Shown piece by piece: positions 25,677-37,700 of a stretch of DNA of 64,000 nucleotides; the first letter of the stretch is position 1; the number at the start of each line of letters is the position of its first letter. Both the position numbers and the translations under genes were made by a program. The DNA is taken from the NCBI GenBank assembly GCA_036852015.1, contig JAANDG010000021.1:62001-126000 (forward strand), written 5' to 3'. The notes below the pieces were generated by a model. That model was not told the DNA's origin and did no database searches. It saw only the letters and a program-made list of their open reading frames with translations. This stretch comes from Pelodera strongyloides (lineage: Eukaryota > Nematoda > Chromadorea > Rhabditida > Rhabditidae).

Positions 25677-28600
25677 TTATTTTAAGCTGAAGAAGTAGGA
25701 GTAGAATCATGAACACGAATACTGTCTATTTCAGCTCTCGATGAAATCGCTCATCACAAATACCAAGTGCTCGAGGATTGTCTCTTCTATAAATTGAGCC
25801 GGGACGCGGATAAATTACAGAGTATCTTTACATCTTTATTTTTATACGACTTTAGTTTGTTTTACCGTCGCCAGCGAGTTGATTCTACAAGTTAATAAAG
25901 TCGAATTGGAATAAGCTTGTTTAGTAGTTTGTTTATTGTCTGCAACTATGTTGTGTGAGACGGGCTAGCTGGCTTTATTCAGGGTCAATCCTGAAAGAAA
26001 GAGATTTTAAAGCGGTATGACCCGCTTGGGCGTATACTGGACGGTATGTAGACTCTCATGTGTTATTGTGCAAATTAGACTCCATTCAGTGCGTTCCCGG
26101 CAAATAATAACACAAATTTGCATATAGTACATGAAAATACCGCTTTATTTATACCTTGAATTTTAGACAAAGGCAATGCCTTGATGCTCCTACCTCCAAC
26201 GGTTGCAGCCAAGGAGACACTCGAAGTTGAAGTGATGGACGTCGTGCTCCGACAAATGTGGATTGTCAGTATTTTTTAAAGCGAAATACCGGCCGGTTTT
26301 TGAAACACATCGAGTACATCAGCATTCTTATGCAGCTTATGCAAATGAACATAAATTAAAATAAAAAACCGAGCTAAATGCAAGCAAAACAGTATAAATA
26401 CGTAAAAATTCAGTTGTCGTTTCAAAACCCGGCCAGTATTTCGCTTTAATTTGCTTTACGCTTCAAGCGAATGCACCTTTATTCACTCCCTCGCCGGGTG
26501 GCGGTTTTAGAGCTTTTTTTTGTAAATACAGTAGTCAGTGTTTAGCAGCAAGCATACACAATGCCCGTAAAAATATAACAATGCCATTTAATAAGTAATA
26601 GTGAGTACGGCTTTCATGCTAAAAAATTAACTATCAAAAATAGCAGAGGATAAAAAACCTTTCTTTACTCCTTCACTTCAGCTACATTCCGACATTACGT
26701 AATCAATATGCTCTTTGTTTCAGAATGAAGTGTTCAAGGAGATGAACATGAACGGATATGTATCTTTGGTAAGTTTTAGTTTTTTTCCAAATGTAACCGA
26801 TTTTCCTACAGTAATCGATATACGTTTCCATCCACGTATCATATGGAAACGTGCACATGCTGTGCCGGAGAGCCACAGAAGAGCACCGAAACATGGAAAT
26901 TTGCATATAATACAGTTGTCCTGTTCATGTTTCCGCGTCCACGTGTCATACGGCTTTTCAAAAGTATATTTACAATTGCTCATTCCAGTCGTGGTCTGAT
27001 CGCCGTCTCCGTTGGGAACAACACGACTGGAAGACTGATAACTTGAACATAAAGAGCTATGGAAAACTATGGGTTCCTGATATCAACTCGGACAAGTAGG
27101 TTTTATGTAAGAATAATGGTCTATTCAGGTATTTTCTTCTTCATCTGCTGTTGTTGATGTTTTATCTAATAAATCGCACATTTAATACACTCTCAAAATG
27201 TCAAAATATCCAAGTTTGAAGCATAAAAATAAACTAAAAATTGAATCCAAAGAATTTGTCGTTGTTAAACGGGTTGGATCACCTGCAGTGACCACTAAAA
27301 GCCTTCCCGATTGGGAGAATTTTTCTCTACGGTTTACCTGATCCCTCTCTTTCTCTAACCTCCAACTGGGGAAGCGTGGAGCATACTCCAGCGTTAGTGC
27401 AAACGGCCACTGAAGATCAAGGTTGTTTCTCGCACGAAAGATCGCCGGGTTCTTTCACTTTCTCAATATAAATTCACAAAAAATTATCGTCCCATTATTT
27501 AGGCATCAAACGGCCACCTCGAGCAATGACTACACTTCTTATCAGAATATTAATACGAAAAATAATGGAAACATCTCCGCACGATTGGAATTCCGAATCC
27601 AAGCGCATTGCGATATCGACTATTCGGAATATCCCAATGTGAGTTATTTTATTTTATAATATTCTACAAATCTAGTTGGCGCATCTCTGGCGCACATTTG
27701 GCACACATACGCACTTCGAAAAAGTCCGACTTATTTGAGTGTCAATCGCCACTCACCATGTTTCAACCTTACTATTAGGTGCGCGGCGCAACCGAGGGCG
27801 TTTAATGCAAGACACCGACCCATTTCAGGACGAGAAGAAGTGCTGCTTCACTTTGCGATCAACCCTGTACAAACATTACATTAAGTACTTCCTTATTGGA
27901 GCTACGGGTAAGTTTATGTCTTCTAATGTATTGTTCCGCCTAATTTACATAACATTCGTACAATGTTATACTGTGAAGTCATAAGCTCACTTTGAAACTG
28001 TATTGTACGGCCCTCGAATAAAGGCGCACACTCTTGAAGCCTTGAAGCGTAAAAGATTTATTTATTTATTTTATTCTGCAACAGCTCACACAGTTAGCAT
28101 ACGTTCTCTGTATTTTTGAGTGGTATTTATGAAAAGCAATGTCATTACGCAACCTGTTGAACATGTACTTTGTGTATGTGTAAAAACTTACCATGACAAA
28201 ACAATTATAAGTATTTTCACCTTTCAGAAGGCCTCAATGTTAACGATCTCAAGACCAATTGGCACATTAAGGATTCGTACATCAAGAAGACCAACCAGGA
28301 CGGCGATATCAAGTAAGTATACAAAGTTTCCCTTAGAAATGATCCTCGTTGCGCATATCAAGAGGAGTCGCCAAAGCGGTATGGCACGTGATTGTGAACT
28401 CTATTGACAATCCATAGATATATATGGATTTCCCAAATCTTATGTGAAAACGAAGGGAGGAATTCGGGTAACTGAAGAATTCGGTAGAATAAAATGGGAT
28501 TTCAGGGCCGAACAGCTCGAGATTTGCGTTATTGCTCGCAGAAAGTCGACCACTCTTGCCATTGAACTACTCGTTCCTGTTATGATTTCGGCCCTTCTTC

Positions 28601-30922
28601 TCATCATTGCTCCATTCTTTGGAAGATTTAAAGAGCAGGTTTGTTTGTTTGTTACAATTTACGTATTTTTCTTAAAATATAACACTTATTGAAACCTAAA
28701 CAAATAAAGTGATTAAGAAATTAGAAACAATTCGAAGCTGTTACATATGCTCAAACGGAGTAAGTTCCTTTCTGTTTACGGAGGCCCAGTACAGTTGTGA
28801 ATTTCACTGAAGAAAGCTATATCGAATTAAGCCTAAAAGCCCAAGCCTGAGCCTAAGCCTAAGCCTAATCCTAAGCCTGAGGCGAACCTTACTTTAATTT
28901 GATTTAGATCAATGTGAAACTGTTCACTCTTATCCTTCAATTCATGTGTTTCCAATTTCTTGTCAACAAAACACCTCAGATTGGATTCGGCGAGACTGTG
29001 CCAAAGATTTGTAAGTTTATAAATTGTTATTGATTTGTAAATTATTACTGACCAGACGGCTATCGCCGCCTTGGGCGACTTTCCAATACTGTGACGTCGA
29101 AGCATTACAAAAATGGGCATACTTATATGAAACGTCTGAAACATATTGCCTATAATTAAGCAAAGACTCATATTGCTTATTTTGGAGCTGCGAAAAGTTG
29201 GAATGCTTATACCAAATCCTTGAAACTTGAAAAATTATTTCGTTTCCGACATTGTGACAAAAAAAATCTCCTTTATACAATAAGATAATATGGCAGAGAC
29301 CTCTCGATTAGAAAATAACAGTACCATTGTGCAGCTATATTAACACTTTTTAATGAGGATACCGCATAAAATTGCCGTTGTATCACACGGTGTCATTATT
29401 TGAATTACGATTTATGCACACCTCAGCTGAATGGAACTTCCAACAATGGAGCTGTCATAGATGACACAGCAAGGATAATTATCTCCTAATTGCCTAATTC
29501 TAATTGCCTTTTCAGATATGTTCTATGCATTCACTTTGTGCATGACAGTAATCTCCCTAATTCTCACGGTCCTTATTTCTGCCGCATCAAGAGTACAGAG
29601 GAAAGTTCCGCCAGGTATATTTTCCCACGTTTTCTCGAAATTTTGTTTTATTATTGTTTAGTTTTGTTTGGATACTGAATGTAAAATGTGCAAAAAATAT
29701 GTTTACCCGAAGTGGCGCACAAGTGGCACACCTGTGGCACAATTGCGCGTAACATCATGTATTCAAGGGTTATGCCATTTGAGTGTAAAATGCTGTATAT
29801 ATATCATTACGATATTATCTTTGGAAACATTGATTCCTAAAAAATTTATTTTTTTCTCAAACCCTATTAAACGTTGTTCTGGAGCATTTGTTTATAAATT
29901 GTTGCACAGTTCACTAAGTTGATGGTCTTTGACCACGAAATTACTGCCCGAACTCTCAAAATAGTCTTTTTTTGCAAAATAGGCTGCATATAATCGAATG
30001 AAAATTGTAATTGAGAGTTTGCGCGAATTTCACGGCTGATTTGACATTATCATTAAAATGTTGATTTGGGGAATGTTCAATAGACTTAAGAAAAAGGCAC
30101 CATGTGATGGTGATAACAATGAATGCGGTTGGTACGGTTAACAAACCACATGTCATACCTCTTTAAAATTGATATATTTTCAGCACATCGCTATACCCTT
30201 CTTGCCTCGGTGCTCAATGCAAATGTATGTTGCGGAATGGAGGAGACCCCACAAACCGATGGCACATCGTCTAAGGTATTAATTAACATTCTGTTTATTA
30301 TGGGCTCGAAGAAACCTAAGTCCAAGACTAATCACGAGCCTAAGCCCAAGCTTAAATATAACCGAAGCCCACTGGCACATCATCCAAGGTAATTTATTTA
30401 CTTTATAAACATTAAAACTAAACCAACAAATGGCCTATGCCTACACGGGAATGAACCTGCGTCGTTGGATGATGATCGGTCCATTGCACCAACGCCTCTA
30501 TTAGTGAAACAAGTTTTTAGTTGTCTTCGGGATGTCCATCCAGAGCTCTTTTTGTATAACAAAAGTGCTGCAGTAAGCAGTAGCCCACTAGCACTTCGAA
30601 TTCACTTCTAGCTTGAAAACAGCTCTTCGGGGGAGGAGCGAAACCGACAACGTTCAGCCGTTCTTGACTATAGCTTGAAACGTAACCCAACAACCTTTAC
30701 CCAAACTTACGAAGTATGAGCGTTTCCCTAGTATGATGTTACAATATAACGATGAGTACTTCACAGCTATTTATGGGAAATTTAATCTACAGTTTCTCCG
30801 TATCATTCTGCTTTCAGGACTCTACTGCTGATTGGCTCCAGATTCACGTGGCGATCAATAATCTCTCATCCGTTGGTCTCATTCTAATTTATGTTATCGT
30901 TTCTATTGTAATTGTTTGCTAA
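25332..30922 (+). CDS. Cys-loop ligand-gated ion channel subunit
   Basis: Thirteen exons: 25332-25422, 25735-25821, 26167-26264, 26724-26768, 26989-27095, 27503-27638, 27829-27907, 28228-28312, 28506-28638, 28908-29010, 29516-29614, 30184-30275 and 30818-30922. All are GT-AG and in phase, giving 419 aa. A signal peptide (MRPVLLGFTFLVAIVYA) is followed by an extracellular domain with the conserved WVPDI segment. A canonical Cys-loop, CDIDYSEYPNDEKKC (13 residues between cysteines), follows. Four membrane segments come next: M1 LLVPVMISALLLIIAPFFG, M2 starting EQINVKLFTLILQF, M3 MFYAFTLCMTVISLILTVL and M4 VGLILIYVIVSIVIVC at the very C-terminus. The intermediate Glu before M2 suits a cation channel. 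Loop C has no vicinal cysteines and the M3-M4 loop is only about 45 residues, so it is not a classical acetylcholine-binding alpha subunit. It may belong with nematode orphan LGC/CUP-4-type channels; ligand unknown. Confidence 0.9.
25596..25676. repeat. (CT)n microsatellite in channel intron 1
   Basis: About 40 CT units with few interruptions. Confidence 0.95.
26005..26149. mobile_element. MITE family H copy in channel intron 2
   Basis: Left end TTTTAAAGCGGTATGACCC, and a right part CACAAATTTGCATATAGTAC ending ACCGCTTTA. Confidence 0.7.
26275..26449. mobile_element. MITE family A copy in channel intron 3
   Basis: Begins 10 bp after the exon 3 splice donor: TTAAAGCGAAATACCGGCCG at the left, GGCCAGTATTTCGCTTTAA at the right. 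Confidence 0.9.
27250..27470. repeat. Possible retroelement 3' relic in channel intron 5
   Basis: A GC-richer island with ACTGAAGATCAAGG, CGCACGAAAGATC and ATCGCCGGGTTCT; the last word recurs near 1229. It may be an old element end. No frame is informative. Confidence 0.35.
28829..28884 (-). repeat. Degenerate telomeric hexamers in channel intron 9
   Basis: GCCTAA/GCCTGA units in the reverse orientation, ending 23 bp before the exon at 28908. Confidence 0.85.
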
Positions 30923-30929
30923 TTTGCAT

Positions 30930-31080
30930 ATGTAACGTGGTTTAGGCGCTGTATTGTGGACACTGCGTTCATATGCGCTACTATATGCTAATTATGAATC
31001 ATTATTTACCCTTCGGGGACGGGCACGTAAAGTTGCATATAATACATGTGTTTCAAAACCACGTGCTTTACCACTTTAAT
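30930..31080. mobile_element. MITE family H copy in channel 3' UTR
   Basis: Starts just past the stop codon (GTAACGTGGTTTAGGC) and ends AAAACCACGTGCTTTACCAC. It is probably transcribed as part of the 3' UTR. Confidence 0.6.
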
Positions 31081-31331
31081 GATTTATTGAACTCCAAGAT
31101 CGATAACGACCATGTTTTCTTTGTATTTATTTATTTTTCGACTATAGAACATACATAATATGTATGTGATCCCGGTCTTCAGTGTACATATTAATACACT
31201 CACATTTTCATGTTTATATGCTGGCTTTAAATGTTGCACGAGCTTTCAGTTAACATTACTGTGATTTTATGCGGATTCTGTGAAACTTTAATTTATTGAA
31301 TTTTATTTTTATTGAATGACGAGCTTTCTTT

Positions 31332-31337
31332 AATAAA
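31332..31337 (+). terminator. Candidate polyadenylation signal, channel gene
   Basis: AATAAA about 410 bp after the stop codon, and the last one before the pah-1 promoter region. Confidence 0.4.
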
Positions 31338-31658
31338 GTCTTTCATTTTCAATGGTACTTTCTGATGAGAAAAAGTTTCATTTTTTTATTTTATAAAATG
31401 TACATATAACATAACATACAGTGAAAGTGAAAGAATGTGCCATACAACCTAAAACTCATAAGAAAAATAACTTAGTGGCGTGAAAGTTTCAAGTAATATC
31501 GTACAATTGTGCTTATCTAATTTGGCCATGTGTCATGTTATCATGTCACAGCGACCTTGCTAGTACTTACAATTGATAGTATTACGAGAAGACATATCAA
31601 ATTTGCATATAATACATTAATCAGTAGTTCAAATCATTATCACCATGTTGATTCATAT

Positions 31659-31690
31659 CTTATCTGATATGATAAGGGGTATGTATAAAG
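31659..31690 (+). promoter_or_regulatory. GATA-site pair and TATA box, pah-1 distal promoter
   Basis: CTTATCT (31659-31665) and TGATAAG (31670-31676) are opposed GATA-factor motifs. TATAAAG at 31684-31690 lies about 75 bp before the distal ATG. GATA factors drive hypodermal and intestinal genes in nematodes, which fits pah-1, but function here is inferred. Confidence 0.5.
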
Positions 31691-31762
31691 AGATCAGGCA
31701 TGGAAATATATATTTATTTGGCAGGAATCAGTAATCAGTTATACAACACCTTGGACTGGACC

Positions 31763-34700
31763 ATGCCTTCAGTAAGTCTTCATGCTTGTTGTTATTTTTA
31801 TAATTAAAGTGAGTAGGTAAGTAGGTAGTAGGTAAGTGAACTATTAACAGAATAAATTTGTAAACCATCAATACAAACAATTACTCTTACTTTGGGAAAT
31901 TTGCAGCATGATATGTATTTCCCATGTATCCTATGCAAATTTTTGGTGCCCGTCCGAAGCTTCCGACACCAAATTTACACAAGATACATATAGGATATGT
32001 GTCTTATGTGCACATTTCCCAAAGTAGGTACAATACTGCTTTAAACGCCTCGTTGTTAGTCTAATTTTCAAAGTTGCATTTGAAATTTTCACTGGATTGA
32101 AAGACTAAATTTCGTCGACATTTGCTATATTTATTGGTACCGTACTATCAATAAGAAATACCAGTTTCGTAAATCAAACATGTCTTTACAGCGAAACAAA
32201 ACACATTGAAATGGAAAAGTGACAAGTTGTTGAAACTAGCATTATTAGCAATCTCTCAGTTTTGAATTGTATATTAATTATTATGACCCAATTGAATATT
32301 TATTTGCTGGTTTACCATTCATTTCACCATGCAGGTTAACTTATAATTTCATACGGCTAGCAAAAAAAAAAAAAACAATTTTACGTGAATCGTTTTTTAC
32401 AGCAATTTTTAATAGTCTCGTTTCTGAAAATTTGATTCGATGGTCTTCTACTATTAATACTTGACATAAAGTTATTGCTAATTTTTAAAATTTTATTGTA
32501 AAATATAAAACTTTCAGACTGTCGACAACCGTGAATCGCCTGTACCTTTCGTTGAAATGGAAGGCAGCGAAGGAGTTTTAAATAAGGTATTTATTTCAAT
32601 ATTCTAAGTTCTTATTATCCAAGCCGAAGAAGGACTGCAACCCTGACAGATATTAAATTATCCGTGATTTTCTCAATAGAAAAGTAGCGAAAAAATTTCC
32701 TCCAGTACCAATGTATGTAATCAATGACCCAGTTGCGTGCGGTGTAAATTGACTATTATTTCATGTATTGGTTATGCTGTTTCAGAAACAAAAACTCATA
32801 ACATCACCAAAACAGTTATTTTCCAAAATGTTTTCTTTATCTGCGCAAAAATGCAGTGATAATTGATAAGGTCTAGAAAAATGATCATCAATCATTATAT
32901 GTCTGCCCCCGATATTCATTTTCCGCTTATTTTAAGCGTTTAGACAAAAATTCGCCCCATTTTATGCTTTTATTTAATTCCTTTATTAGCGCGATAGCGC
33001 TAACATAGTTTGGGTTTTAGATTTTGGTCTAACATTGTTAATTTTAATAAACGAGTGTTTCATTGTTGTTGCCAACTTAATTATCCTTAATCTTGAACTT
33101 ACCTACCTAGCGTTTAGGAACTTTTTTTACACTAATTAACAAGTTATACAGAATTATCCCAATGTGATGAGACATGAGCGCAAGTAGACATTCGGTTTAA
33201 TTTTAGTTACTTAAAACTAAAAGAGTCAACTACTTTATGTGTCTTTTACTTGATTCTTCGTCCATTCTGTAACTAACTATAGACCCATAGACAAAACACA
33301 TTTGGTCACTTGCAAAATGAATAGTCCCCGAAAATATAGTGATAAAAACGCACATTGACTCTAACTCGGAACGACAGAAATGTATCAATTATCGCGGAAA
33401 TTACAGCTGTTACCGATCTGGTAATGTACCGCGCGCGCAGGCCACGTGGGCAGGTAGTACCGCCCCTATTGGCCGTGATAAACATCCACCACCTAACTTC
33501 CCCCTTTAACCGACACCGGTAATATTGTGGATAAGCTACCGTACCTAATCATAAGATAATGGCACCTACTGCCGGTCTACTCGATTACGATGATATGGAT
33601 GATTTGGTAATGAATTAAAAAAGCTTAAAGATACAATTCTTTCATTTTCCGATTTTTGTCGCCATAAGGTGAACTTCTTCCACGTTTACCTTTATCCTGT
33701 TATTTTTGAAGAGCATAACTAACATCTGTCGTCTCTCCCGCAATATTAAATCAATAAATTAATCAATATGTCGCTCAATAATATACTGCAAACACACAAA
33801 CTAAGATCCTCTACGAATTTCCTCCTACCTTGTCAAAAATACATTATGAAATGAAAGGCATGATCAACTTTTTATGGTTCTAGGTCTATAGTATTTACTT
33901 CATTAGATTCCTCTATTTTCAGAGATACGCAATGGACTCGTACATAGCCGATGTGTCTACAGAAGCCGGTCCGACGTCTATAATCTTCACATTGAGGGAG
34001 CAGGCTGGAGCCCTAGCTTCAACGCTCAAGCTCTTTCAGGTAGGAGAATTAGGCTCTCTAATTTGAACAATCAAATAAATTTGCCCAACGATAAGTAAAA
34101 ATTTAATAAAGAGTAAAGACAACGCACACTACGCACTAACAGGGTTTCCGTACGTGAGTTTTCTCCACTTCCATACTGTTTACCTATTTGGAAAAGCAAA
34201 ACAAGCCTGAAAATAATCATAATCAGGTTGTCCTATTTCTCTGTTTTTAACCTTTTTACATAGGAAGTGGGTGAAACCATGTGGGGAAGGTTCAATGGTT
34301 TTTTTTTCATGGGTCTGCCCATTTGGTGACCAATTCGTGACCAATTCGCGACCAACTCGTGACCAAGTTTCGTTGAAAATCGTCATCAGATGGTAACCAA
34401 ATGTTCGGGAACAGTCACGAACCAGTCACGAACCAGTCACCAGATGGTTTTTTTTCGGTAAACAGAATTTGTTGATGGGCCAACGACGGGTTTTCTGTGG
34501 ATTCGGCAATGATTTCGTTTTCCGTGTAATTGTTTATGACCCGTAACAATTATAACTTTACAGCTTTGCTATTCGATTCTCACTTTATATTTCATTAACA
34601 ATCTGCCATTATGTATCTCATCAAAAACGTGCTATTTTCATCATATTATCAGGTAATATAATAGTTTGTGCACAACTCTGTTCCGCTTACCCAATATCAT

Positions 34701-37700
34701 GCTGTGTTACTCTCCGTAATCATAAACGTTTCCTAAATTGTCCACCTCGGCGCTTGATATATAGCTTTTCTAATTCAGTTTCAAAGATAGAAAAGAAAAT
34801 GACAATGCGACGAAATCTCTTTAGAGCGTTTAATTGTCGTTGTTACGTTTCAAAGACATTCAGTTTTGAGAAATCATATGAAAATATACAAAAAGGGGCT
34901 CTGCCCACTGCGCGTGCATAAGTTCAAACATTGCAACACACGATTCCTGATGCTATGCAAAGCAAAATAGTTGTAAGAAGAGTAATAAGACAGGTGAATT
35001 TATACTAATCACGGTAGTTTTTTATGGTTTGCATTGGGAGCATTAGTGGTTTAATTTAGTTGTCCATGGTAGTTTTTTTCACCCAGTAATCTACAACCCA
35101 ATACTACTCGCGCTGGAATGTAATGTGTACAATAAATAGTCGCCCGTAACGTATTATTCTGTAGCATTTACACATCCCATACTATCGTATTTTATGTAGT
35201 CTAGCTTTAGAGCTTTGGACTGGACTAGGTATGTCTCATTTGTAGACGCTATAGACTATAGACGTATAGACACTATGAAGCAGACAACCTCGTGACTTTT
35301 TGTGTTTGATAGTGCGTTACCGCATTGCGTACATCGATAATTACAGTACTAAAATGGTGAACATTCTCTCTTTTTCTAGCGGAAAATTGCCGAATTCCAA
35401 CTCCAGTTTTTACCCTTTCCACGTGAGATAATGTCAATGTGCTGTGGAACTGTGATCTGGTTTGCAACATCATATTTTTAGCGAGATTTCGAATCATTGA
35501 TATAGAAGTATGACGATCGTGGATTCATGATTCTTCACTCAAGGGTGGCTGGATACATTGTGCAAAGTTCAGATCTCATTTCTTATTGTATTAGGTACAG
35601 GGCAGACGACGAGTTCCATATGTCAACTTGCTCTATACGTTCAAGCTGCGAAATGTTGTTATATATATTGTAGCACTGGTTTTGCTGATTTGCAAGTGTT
35701 TTGCAAAAGCAAAAAAAAAGTAAAATTTCTCGCTTGTATTTGCGCGCCTTTGGAAAAAAACGGGGAAATTTTGCACAGGATTTTGGTCATCTTAGAAATC
35801 ATATCATTGCATAAGCATGATAGCGACAGACAGTTAAAAAGAGAGATGACGATAGAGAGAGGGAGAGAGAGAGAGCGAGAGAAGCATAAAGAGATAAAGA
35901 GATAAAGAAACCGAGAAAAATAGACATGATAGAGATGAGTTGCAAAAGATCAACTACAATGCGCGCCATCATCTTCGTTCGTATGATAATAGTTAAAATG
36001 AAAGCAAAGCTGGAAAGAAGCACAGCCTCAAAACGTCAAACTATCAAAAGATGATTCCAAAACGATGCAAACATTGCGCAAAGCCAAGCTACTTTTAGAA
36101 ATTACTTTTTTTTTGAAGGAATTGTCAAGTCAATTTTAAAACGATTTGGTGTCGATAATTATTTTCTCCTTCCATATCACATACAATTGACTGTAAACAA
36201 GAAGTATTTGCAGAGTGATATAATGAAATAATGAATTACGATCTTGTTTATCAGTTTATCCCCAACATAATAAATTTATACAATAATAACTGGGTAAGAA
36301 AGTACGAAAGTGACCGACTAGTTACCATTAGAAAAAAATACTTTATTTTCATACAAGTATATGATTTCATGCATATAGTACTTTAATTAACATATACATG
36401 AAGGAATAGTATTATCGATACCGTCGACAATTGTGGAACAATTATCTATTACAAATATGATATTGATGCTGGATTTAAATTAAGTACGAGCACCAGTATT
36501 CACATATGTTCAAGGCACATACGATATAGTATGACATAATACGCTGAAGGCACATACGTTATAGTATGACCCTGGCCAGGAAGTGAACTAACTGAAATTA
36601 AAAACCCACAGCAGGCCGGGCCATGTATTTCAGACACGGGTCCCGCGTGGAGTTCAGTTCTCTTGCGAAAACGGGTCTAACCTTAACCTTTAATATACTA
36701 AACTTATGTAAATATTTCAGGATCGTGAAGTTAACTTGACTCATATCGAATCTCGCCCTTCAAAATCGCACGAAGGATGCTACGAAATCCTGGTGGCTTG
36801 CGCCGCCGACGCACCAAAAGAGAAAGTGGAAGGAATAATACAGGTGCGAAGTATTTTTTAATAGTAACTAATTTCTATATAAAAACAAATATCATATTTC
36901 ATCACTTTGGAAAAAACGAAACAAATGAACAGAAGATATAGATCTTCAAGGTATTTTGTTATAAAATAAAGGAAAACGAACCAAACAGTAATCAAGTAAG
37001 TATTTTTATTTCATGAAAAAGAGTTTAAAGTTTAAGGTTATTCTTTTTGGTTCTTATGTTGTAAAGTACAACAAGTGAACAATTCATTACAGTAGAGGCG
37101 CGGTTGAAAAAAAATTGGAAAAATTTCTTCTAATTTCAGTTATTCAAGAAGAAGGCCGAGAATCTCGTGGTACAGGACTGGAATGCGAAGAGTAAGCAAA
37201 ACGAAGGTAAGGTATTCTTTATTGGTTGGGCCGTGCGAACCTCGGGAAATACGAACTGATTTGAATATGGACCAAACGGGACTCTAGATGTCAGTGCATT
37301 AAGGACGAAGGACAGACAACATATTGACAACTGCCTTGAAGGCATTGTTTTCGAGATGACGTCACAGTATTGTTTTAAGCATACGGTATAAACTGTCAGA
37401 AATAGAATCAAGGACAAAGATCAAAGATTGCTTTCTCAGATTCCGTCCCTTGGTTCCCGAAATCCATTAACGATATCGATCTATTCGCCAACAGGATCCT
37501 AAGTTATGGAGCTGAATTGGACTGCGACCACCCTGTCAGTTTTTTATCCTTTTTATCATTTTTATGTTTAATTGCATTTTTAATTGTATATGTAGCATAG
37601 CTCTAAATGGTGTATGGGTTGTGCTTGTCTTGTGCTGTGTATGTGCTACATGTTATACATATATGATTAGGCGGAATCTATGAGCAGAATAATAGCTAGT

